A stretch of 64,000 nucleotides of DNA from Bacillota bacterium (GTDB lineage: Bacteria > Bacillota > Clostridia > Christensenellales > SZUA-584), in assembly GCA_023397655.1 (NCBI GenBank), contig JAEWTW010000030.1, positions 65,188 through 129,187 on the forward strand, written 5' to 3'. Positions 58,784 to 64,000 of the stretch are shown here, in pieces (the stretch's first letter is position 1; each line of letters starts with the position of its first letter). Below the pieces are notes generated by a model, which saw nothing but the letters and a program-made list of their open reading frames with translations, ran no database searches and was not told the DNA's origin. The position numbers and the translations under genes are program-made.

Positions 58784-59071
58784 ATGTCTCTGTGGTTGCT
58801 TGAGTACATTCGCAAAAAGAGTTTTAGCAGAGGAAGACTAATTGGCTTCATTCTGTTGATTGTAGCCTCGCTATTGTTCTTTGGCCTAGCTGTCAGGCTA
58901 AATTCAGAGATAGTGTATTCAGTTCTTATCGGTTTACCGATAAGCTTTCTGACGTTTTGCTTTGGAATTGGATTTCGAGTCGGCAAGGGGTTGAAATACC
59001 TCGTATACGGTGCTCTCATCGTATTAATCATTGTTATCATTGCATTAGTATATAACGCTATACAGAGATGA
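58784..59071 (+). CDS. Small two- to three-helix membrane protein
   Basis: 95 residues, unknown. GAGGAGG lies 7 nt before the ATG. A basic start (EYIRKKSFSRGR) is followed by three hydrophobic stretches (about 20-37, 43-60, 70-90) and a short polar end. AT-richer than its surroundings. The region 58529-58783 upstream holds only short repeats of the type TGAATAGTGAA/TGAACAATGAA and no supported gene. Confidence 0.55.
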   Translation: MSLWLLEYIRKKSFSRGRLIGFILLIVASLLFFGLAVRLNSEIVYSVLIGLPISFLTFCFGIGFRVGKGLKYLVYGALIVLIIVIIALVYNAIQR

Positions 59072-59153
59072 CTGCAATCATGCAGCAGCCATCGCCATAA
59101 CATTCTTAGCTGCATCGTACATAAATGGATAGCAAAGGTGATGTATAAACAAA

Positions 59154-59231
59154 AAGGAAATGCGTAGCATTTCCTGTGGGATTCCAAAGGGATGAATCCC
59201 TTTGGCGGGGGTGCGGGGGCAGAGCCCCCGT
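59154..59231 (+). repeat. Triple-hairpin intergenic repeat, copy D
   Basis: Hairpin 1 AGGAAATGC/GCATTTCCT (59155-59175). Hairpin 2 CCAAAGGGA/TCCCTTTGG (59183-59204). Hairpin 3 CGGGGGC/GCCCCCG (59214-59230). GGGATT and GCGGGGG occupy the linker places. It separates convergent genes. Confidence 0.85.
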
Positions 59232-59239
59232 AATCGGCA

Positions 59240-59599
59240 CTAAACCGTTTGCTTTTTACGGAGCGCCTGACGGACGAGACGAACGCCGTCGTCGATCAGC
59301 ATCACGAGGAACGCGATGAGCAGCATTGCCCAGAAGCCGCCGGACATGCCCGTGATGGCGAACGCGATCACCAGCGTCAGCAGGTTGGCGAATACGCTTG
59401 CGATGCCCAGCAGTATGATGTTGAAGGGCAGCGCGATGATGACCAGCAATGGGCGCAGCAGCGTGTTGGTGACAGCCAGCGCCAGCGCAGTCCAGAAGAG
59501 CGGCAGCACGGCTGCGGGCAGCAGGCCGATGGCCATAGCGGCGAGCAACAGGCAGAAATACAGTACAACTTTGACGATGATTCTCAATAAAAACTCCAT
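59240..59599 (-). CDS. YvlD-like phage-holin superfamily IV membrane protein
   Basis: 119 residues from the ATG at 59599, with GAGGT 7 nt upstream; a longer upstream frame overlaps the neighbouring gene. Four membrane helices with NTLLRPLLVIIALPFNIILLG between the second and third are diagnostic of the superfamily IV holin-like proteins (YvlD). In Bacillus, YvlD is encoded with YvlB and YvlC in a SigW-controlled envelope-stress unit. Here the YvlB-like and DUF2089 genes lie just upstream, which supports the same role. Not a phage gene by context. Confidence 0.85.
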   Translation of the reverse strand: MEFLLRIIVKVVLYFCLLLAAMAIGLLPAAVLPLFWTALALAVTNTLLRPLLVIIALPFNIILLGIASVFANLLTLVIAFAITGMSGGFWAMLLIAFLVMLIDDGVRLVRQALRKKQTV

Positions 59600-59604
59600 G
59601 ACGA

Positions 59605-59883
59605 CTACCTCACGAGCACGCGGACGCGTACACTGGCGTCCGGTGACTTGATGTCGATATCTGCGAGGTCGAGAGGTCCGAACTCCCGAACCTGAGCGAA
59701 AATGTTTTCCAGCAGAGCAAGCAGCCATTGAACGCGCGCCCCCTTGAACAGGCACAGTATGTCGGACAGCCCCTCAATCACTTCGGCCAGACATCGCAGC
59801 GGGAAGAAGACGACGAAGGGGAAAAACCCGATGCGCACGGTGATCAGTGCGAAATGGCTTTTCGCCTTGCGTTCAGTCGACAT
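59605..59883 (-). CDS. Small protein of the DUF2089/YvlB-like cluster, unknown
   Basis: 92 residues from the ATG at 59883, which overlaps the end of the preceding gene by 11 nt; the longer frame in that overlap reads as a shadow. It starts MSTERKAKSHFALITVRIGF, has a hydrophobic stretch (FFPFVVFFPLRCLAEV) and ends in DIKSPDASVRVRVLVR. This tail mirrors the RVRVYVD end of the preceding protein, so it may be a degenerate relative or a partner with a similar strand. 5 nt before the YvlD-like gene. No function known. Confidence 0.6.
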   Translation of the reverse strand: MSTERKAKSHFALITVRIGFFPFVVFFPLRCLAEVIEGLSDILCLFKGARVQWLLALLENIFAQVREFGPLDLADIDIKSPDASVRVRVLVR

Positions 59884-60289
59884 AGACACGCACCCGGGCG
59901 CCTTTCTCATCGTCTCCCGCTTCCACATTGACGAGTTCTTCGGTGAGCAGGCCGTCTTCAAACAGACCGATGAGTTCCGCAATGTCGATCGCTTCCAGGT
60001 CAATGCCCTTGTCGGCGAGTTCCGCTTTGGCTTCCTTGGGGATCAGCGAAACGAGACCGGCGGCCTTCTTCGCCAGCGTAAGCGGGATGTTGACGTTGAC
60101 CTTCGCCTGTTCCTTTTTCTCCGGGTCGGTGACGTCGACACGCACACGCAGCATGGAGTTTTTGGCTTTGGCTTTGGGTGCATCTGCCTGGTCGCCGGTA
60201 CGCATGGCGGACAGCAGCTTTTCGCCTTCCTCGGGGGTGATCTTGCCTTCCTTGATCATTTCCAGTACCTTTAAGATTTCTTCGTTCAT
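59873..60289 (-). CDS. YvlB-like protein with SHOCT-like N-terminus
   Basis: 138 residues from the ATG at 60289, with GAGGT 7 nt upstream (an ATG two codons earlier is too close). The N-terminal NEEILKVLEMIKEGKITPEE is the SHOCT-like helix pair found at the start of YvlB/LiaX-type and other small regulators, followed by a linker and a beta-rich part (VRVDVTDPEKKEQ, VNVNIPLTLAKKAAGLVSLI). It lies 22 nt after the DUF2089 gene and overlaps the next gene by 11 nt. Probably part of an envelope-stress or antibiotic-stress unit. Confidence 0.75.
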   Translation of the reverse strand: MNEEILKVLEMIKEGKITPEEGEKLLSAMRTGDQADAPKAKAKNSMLRVRVDVTDPEKKEQAKVNVNIPLTLAKKAAGLVSLIPKEAKAELADKGIDLEAIDIAELIGLFEDGLLTEELVNVEAGDDEKGARVRVYVD

Positions 60290-60310
60290 TTTCATTACCT
60301 CTTTTATTTG

Positions 60311-60691
60311 TTATAAATTCAAACTTTTTAATAGCTCTGCCGCTTGATCTGCTGTGATTTCGCCGCTGCTGAGCTGGCTTAGTATCATCATGCGCTGTTC
60401 CTTGATCTCGTCGGCAGCGGGGGTGACCGCCAAGCCTAAACGTACAATGACGGCCTCCAGACGATTTTTGACGGTGGGGTAGGATATGCCGAGATCCTTC
60501 TCGACTTCCTTGATACTGCCGCGGCACTTCAGGAAGGTGAGCACAAAACGGGATTCTTCCTCGGACAGCTGGCAGAAGTCGCAGCCGGTGAAGTGGCCGG
60601 CCAGCTCGCTGCCGCATTTGGTGCAGGTGCACCGGGTGATTTCGTATTCACCGCCGCATACCGGGCAGGCGGAGGGCATTTTTCTCTTCAT
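60311..60691 (-). CDS. DUF2089 zinc-ribbon HTH protein
   Basis: 126 residues. An N-terminal zinc ribbon (CPVCGGEYEITRCTCTKCGSE) leads to FTGCDFCQLSEEESRFVLTF and a helix-turn-helix (CRGSIKEVEKDLGISYPTVK) with NRLEAVIVRLG, the layout of DUF2089, which is likely a DNA-binding regulator. The last 30 residues (ILSQLSSGEITADQAAELLK) repeat the SHOCT-like helix pair seen in the next gene. It is the first gene of the four-gene cluster and probably regulates it. Confidence 0.85.
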   Translation of the reverse strand: MKRKMPSACPVCGGEYEITRCTCTKCGSELAGHFTGCDFCQLSEEESRFVLTFLKCRGSIKEVEKDLGISYPTVKNRLEAVIVRLGLAVTPAADEIKEQRMMILSQLSSGEITADQAAELLKSLNL

Positions 60692-60911
60692 GTTTTGCTC
60701 CAGATTTATTTGATGATTAATTTATAGCACTTGAAATCAATAATGTCAATAGAAAAATTAAAATATTTAATATTGATATTAACATAATTAATTAATAGCG
60801 CGATTGTATTAAAAAAGCCCTGCTTACGGCAAGGCTGCTGGAAGTATCAAAAAGGAATTGAAGAAAAAGAGGCTGATTGAATGATTGTTGTTCGGTTGGT
60901 TACCTTTGATA

Positions 60912-61103
60912 TTAATCTGCGGATGAATTTATTTCTCTCTTTATTAAAGCAGAGGCAATATTGAACGCGTTGATCCTGCGGACAAGCAGCGTGTGCTGTG
61001 CGGTTCCCGGCTTTAATTTAGGCTGCACTTTCTCGCATTTATTGATCGTTGAACTGATCGCCCGGAGTGCCTCATTTAAGTCCTCTTTCGTAAACTGTTC
61101 CAT
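60912..61103 (-). CDS. Small conserved helical protein, unknown
   Basis: 63 residues with GAGGAGG 5 nt before the ATG. EDLNEALRAISSTINKCEKV and PGTAQHTLLVRRINAFNIAS suggest two amphipathic helices, and short proteins with this pattern seem widespread in clostridia, though no function is known to me. It lies between the DUF2089 cluster and glnN without overlap. The gap 60692-60911 is AT-rich with no gene. Confidence 0.65.
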   Translation of the reverse strand: MEQFTKEDLNEALRAISSTINKCEKVQPKLKPGTAQHTLLVRRINAFNIASALIKREINSSAD

Positions 61104-61176
61104 TTAACCTCCTCGTGAACTGAGCGCGTTTTCATCAGGATAATAGAAATCCGGGAAAATTTCAATTTATTGAAGC

Positions 61177-61212
61177 AAAAAGAAACCGGCTTGCCATAAC
61201 AACAAGCCGGTT
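61177..61212 (-). terminator. Terminator of glnN
   Basis: AACCGGCTTG (61184-61193) pairs with CAAGCCGGTT (61203-61212). On the minus strand TTTCTTTTTG follows. Confidence 0.85.
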
Positions 61213-61262
61213 CATTGGAACTTGACAGCCCTGCACAAGGCGGGAGCTGCTATTATTTTGGA

Positions 61263-63338
61263 TCAGACTCTGAAGAGCAGGTCTGTGTAAACCGGCACAG
61301 GCCACACTTCCGCGGGGATGACCGGCTCTGTCGCATCGATAGCGGCGCGGAGCGCTTCCATCGCGGAGACGACGCTTTCGCGCATATAGAGCGCAGCTTC
61401 GAAAGCTTCGCCTTCCGGAACGCTGGCCACAGCGGCTTTGAGCGCAACCAATGCGGTATCCATGGCATCAGCCAATGCGTTGAGGCTGGCGAGGCGGGAC
61501 GCGGCGGTCTTGCTGCCGGCCTTGTCGGCGATCTCGGCGAGTTTGAGTGCATAGCCCAGTACGGAAGGCAGCAGCTGGCGCTCGGCGATGTCGATCATCG
61601 TCAGGGCTTCCACGTTGATGGTCTTCGCATAGTTATCCAGCAGTATCTCGTAGCGCGACTCAATTTCCTTCTCGTTCAGCACGCCCATCTTTTCGAACAC
61701 GAGCTTGTTCTTCTCGGCGAGGATTTCCTTGATGGCGAGCACGGTGTTGCCGATGTTGGGCAGGCCGCGCTTGGCCGCCTCGGCGACCCATTCTTCCGAG
61801 TAGTTGTTGCCGTTGAAGATGATGCGCTGATGGTTGGCAAAAATGCTCTTAATAATTTCCATAGCGGCGGCCGGAACGTCGCTCGCTTTTTCGAGCTTGT
61901 CAGCGATTTCGCAGAGCGTCTGGGCCACGATGGTGTTGATCGTGAAGCAGGCTTCCGCGATGTTGCTGGACGAGCCGCACATACGGAACTCGAATTTGTT
62001 GCCGGTGAACGCGAACGGCGAGGTGCGGTTGCGGTCGGTAGCGTCTTCGGTGATCACGGGCAGCGAGTTGATTCCGAGGTTGGTCTTGACGCGGCCGTTG
62101 TCCACGTATGTGGTGCCGGCGATGATGGAATCAATGATGTCCTGCAGCTCCTTGCCGACAAACATCGAGATGATGGCCGGAGGGGCTTCGTTGGCGCCCA
62201 GACGGTGGTCGTTGCCCGCGCTGGCGACGGAGAGACGCAGTATCTCGGCATACTCATCCACGGCTTTGATAACCGAAGCCAGGATAAGGAGGAACTGCTC
62301 GTTCTCGATCGGCTTGTATCCGGGCTCCAGCAGGTTGATGCCGTCGTTGGTGGCCATGGACCAGTTGATGTGCTTGCCGCTGCCGTTGACGCCCGCAAAC
62401 GGCTTCTCATGCAGCAGAGCTGTGAGTCCGTGCAGCTTGGCGATGCGCTTCATCATCTCCATGACGAGCAGGTTGTGGTCTGCCGCCATGCTGGCCGGGT
62501 CGAATATGATGGCAAGCTCGTGCTGAGCGGGAGCCACTTCGTTATGTTTGGTCTTGGCGGTGATGCCCAGCTTCCAGAGCTCGACGTCGAGGTCGTGCAT
62601 GAAGTCGGAGATCTTGTTGCGCAGACGGCCAAAGTACTGGTCTTCCAGCTCCTGGCCTTTGGGCGGCGCAGCACCGAACAGCGTGCGTCCGGTCAGCATC
62701 AGGTCAAGACGCTTTTCGTACAGGTCGCGGTTGATGATGAAGTATTCCTGCTCCGGTCCGACGGTGGAGACGACCTGACGGGAGGTGGTGTTGCCGAGCG
62801 CCTTCAGAACGCGCAGTGCCTGTTTGCTGAGCGCCTCAACGGATCTTAACAGCGGCGCTTTTTTGTCGAGTATCTCGCCGGTGTAGGAGAAGAACGCGGT
62901 GGGGATGTACAGCGTGCCTTCGCGAACGAAAGCGTGCGACGTGCAGTCCCATGCCGTGTAGCCGCGGGCCGCGGAGGTTTCGCGCAGGCCGCCCGACGGG
63001 AACGAGGAAGCGTCCGGCTCACCCTTGATGAGCTCTTTGCCGGAGAACTCCATGATCACTTTGCCGTCGCCGCACGGAGAGATGAACGCGTCGTGCTTCT
63101 CAGCGGTGATGCCGGTCATCGGCTGGAACCAGTGCGTGAAATGCGTTGCGCCTTTTTCGATGGCCCAGGCTTTCATCGCCGAAGCGACTTCATCTGCAAT
63201 CGAGGAATCCAGCGGGTCGCCGGACTCGATGGTCTGCTTTAAGATTTTGACGGTTCCCTTGGACAGCCGGGCCTTCATGACGGATTCGTTGAATACGTAT
63301 TCGCCGAAGAAAAGTTCTGGTGAAACTGTGTTTGACAT
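61263..63338 (-). CDS. glnN: Glutamine synthetase type III
   Basis: Makes glutamine from glutamate, ammonia and ATP. 691 residues from the ATG at 63338, with AGGAGG 7 nt upstream; an earlier in-frame start lies in the leader. Type III features: the N-terminal ELFFGEYVFNESVMKARLSK, a long insertion, THFTHWFQPMTG, FPSGGLRETSAARGYTAWD, metal ligands in STVGPEQEYFIINR and KHNEVAPAQHELAI, the ATP-site NGSGKHINWSM, and GNDHRLGANEAPPAII near the glutamate site. Full length for the dodecameric GSIII. The leader has an attenuator-like structure. Own terminator; single gene. Confidence 0.95.
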   Translation of the reverse strand: MSNTVSPELFFGEYVFNESVMKARLSKGTVKILKQTIESGDPLDSSIADEVASAMKAWAIEKGATHFTHWFQPMTGITAEKHDAFISPCGDGKVIMEFSGKELIKGEPDASSFPSGGLRETSAARGYTAWDCTSHAFVREGTLYIPTAFFSYTGEILDKKAPLLRSVEALSKQALRVLKALGNTTSRQVVSTVGPEQEYFIINRDLYEKRLDLMLTGRTLFGAAPPKGQELEDQYFGRLRNKISDFMHDLDVELWKLGITAKTKHNEVAPAQHELAIIFDPASMAADHNLLVMEMMKRIAKLHGLTALLHEKPFAGVNGSGKHINWSMATNDGINLLEPGYKPIENEQFLLILASVIKAVDEYAEILRLSVASAGNDHRLGANEAPPAIISMFVGKELQDIIDSIIAGTTYVDNGRVKTNLGINSLPVITEDATDRNRTSPFAFTGNKFEFRMCGSSSNIAEACFTINTIVAQTLCEIADKLEKASDVPAAAMEIIKSIFANHQRIIFNGNNYSEEWVAEAAKRGLPNIGNTVLAIKEILAEKNKLVFEKMGVLNEKEIESRYEILLDNYAKTINVEALTMIDIAERQLLPSVLGYALKLAEIADKAGSKTAASRLASLNALADAMDTALVALKAAVASVPEGEAFEAALYMRESVVSAMEALRAAIDATEPVIPAEVWPVPVYTDLLFRV

Positions 63339-63362
63339 ATTATACCTCCTATAAAAAATAAA

Positions 63363-63420
63363 GCGCATCCGATGGTGGTCGGAAACGCTATTGTTTCGCA
63401 TGTACGTAAGGCTTACGTAC
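63363..63420 (-). promoter_or_regulatory. Attenuator-like leader of glnN
   Basis: Read on the minus strand: hairpin P1 GTACGTAA/TTACGTAC (63401-63419). Hairpin P2 GAAAC-loop-GTTTC with a six-base loop AATAGC (63382-63397). Then a terminator-like stem GCG..CCGA/TCGG..GCGC (63363-63388) followed by TTTATTTTTT just before AGGAGG. P2 and the terminator share 63382-63388 and cannot form together. Confidence 0.6.
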
Positions 63421-63439
63421 CTTTATTTAATTACACAAA

Positions 63440-63468
63440 ATCATAACATTATATTATATTATAGTCAA
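63440..63468 (-). promoter_or_regulatory. Sigma-70 promoter of glnN
   Basis: TTGACT (63463-63468), a 17-nt AT-rich spacer and TATGAT (63440-63445) on the minus strand. It gives a leader of about 95 nt. Confidence 0.75.
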
Positions 63469-63778
63469 CTAAAATCGTTGCCCGATTGTGAAGCTGCACA
63501 ATAGTATTTCCCGCGAATAAAGTGCTGCGCCATTGTCCAAAATAAATGAAATACAGGCGTTTTAATGACAAGACTTACATTATTATATAAGGGATTCGTT
63601 TTGAAAGCATTGGAGTGGGGCACTGCCGAGATAGATAGGAGAAGGTTGGCGGCCAGGGCTGCAGAACAAACAGCCCTATATAAAAGGAAAATAAACGGGT
63701 TTTAAGGCGGATAAAAAAGCGGATAGCAATGCTGCGAATAAAACATAAAAATTAATCATATAAATTTGAATTAGCGTG

Positions 63779-63807
63779 TTGACAAGTGAAAGGTGTTTTG
63801 GTAATAT
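63779..63807 (+). promoter_or_regulatory. Strong promoter P1 at the right edge
   Basis: TTGACA, 17 nt, TAATAT, preceded by an AT-rich tract resembling an UP element. The gap from 63469 to the window end has no supported gene. Confidence 0.7.
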
Positions 63808-63935
63808 ATTTGAGCGTCGCCGGAACAGGGGGCGCGAAACAGAACCTTGAGAGGGCTTGAAAAAGCCTTAAAAACGGCAGAAAAGGCGCATCGAAAGAGG
63901 CGCAAGGCTGCCAGAGAAATACAGAGAAAAACATG

Positions 63936-63965
63936 TTGACAAAGCGGCATTGAATCTGGTAAGAT
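63936..63965 (+). promoter_or_regulatory. Strong promoter P2 at the right edge
   Basis: TTGACA, 18 nt, TAAGAT. 157 nt downstream of P1, it points off the window. Tandem promoters with consensus -35 boxes suggest an rRNA operon beyond 64000. Confidence 0.6.
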
Positions 63966-64000
63966 GCAATTCCGTGCCAGCGAAGGAGCTGGAGAGCCGA

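Noticed and set aside
58584..58841. 85-codon plus-strand frame before the small membrane protein gene
   Set aside because: Overlaps the well-placed gene at 58784 in another frame and has no ribosome site or family pattern.
59240..59599. Prophage remnant, suggested by the holin-like protein
   Set aside because: The protein belongs to the YvlD-type superfamily IV found in envelope-stress clusters, with no phage gene around it.
61215..62849. 544-codon open frame antisense to glnN
   Set aside because: Mirror of the type III glutamine synthetase; Gly/Val/Asp-rich with no family motif.
63752..63934. 60-codon minus-strand frame near the right edge
   Set aside because: Lies across the tandem promoter region, Phe/Pro-rich, no ribosome site.
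1..64000. tRNA, rRNA, tmRNA, CRISPR array, insertion sequence
   Set aside because: No tRNA-like T-loop (GGTTCGAATCC type), rRNA segment, spaced direct-repeat array or transposase motif was found on either strand by reading; a dedicated scan could still find a divergent one.

Overview
The window looks like chromosomal DNA of a Gram-positive anaerobe of the Bacillota, probably class Clostridia. The evidence is the remB-gyrB-gyrA order, a single-chain clade II PurL, a type III glutamine synthetase, a ferredoxin-linked homocysteine pathway, YwlE and a YvlB/YvlD-like cluster. Most conserved genes are GC-rich by eye and use ATA freely for Ile. Several accessory genes and pckA are clearly AT-richer. 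The genus cannot be named from the sequence alone. I found no rRNA, tRNA, CRISPR array, transposase or prophage.

Layout. 1-8 kb: 5'-part of purL (minus), then remB, gyrB, gyrA. 8-18 kb: an orphan solute-binding protein, nadE, four small membrane proteins in two related families, an LCP cell-wall ligase, mreB, and a membrane-anchored protein coupled to dusB. 18-24.7 kb: an AT-rich Cys-rich protein, greA-lysS, serC-serA and a cyclophilin. 24.7-30.7 kb: a small membrane protein, twin zinc-ribbon/TPR-like/RCC1-like surface proteins, an acetyltransferase and ychF. 30.9-33.2 kb: a three-gene operon for homocysteine formation (HcyBio/DUF39, NIL-ferredoxin, UPF0280). 33.2-43 kb: tsaC/sua5, ywlE, a lipoprotein-like transpeptidase, small genes, an FlK-like thioesterase coupled to a PHP phosphoesterase, a divergent PRPP synthetase, an ANTAR regulator and a 2H phosphoesterase. 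43-52.5 kb: an AraC-type regulator, mnmE-mnmG, an AT-rich HEPN-like/alkyltransferase-like fusion gene, then tilS-hpt-ftsH. 52.6-64 kb: a zincin-like protein, rsmA, AT-rich pckA between remnants of a GC-rich gene, an MBL-fold hydrolase, a DUF2089/YvlB/YvlD-like cluster, glnN with an attenuator-like leader, and two strong tandem promoters at the right edge that may drive an rRNA operon outside the window.

Structure beyond genes. A dispersed intergenic family of two or three hairpins occurs at least seven times. Its first hairpin varies in sequence but keeps its pairing, and two copies in opposite orientation flank the fusion gene. Four translation-related genes (tsaC, mnmE, tilS, rsmA) have a -10 box only 9-10 nt before the start codon, which suggests leaderless mRNAs. 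Two candidate small RNAs lie at about 41.58-41.64 kb and 54.05-54.13 kb. All function calls rest on motif recognition by reading; no database search was run.
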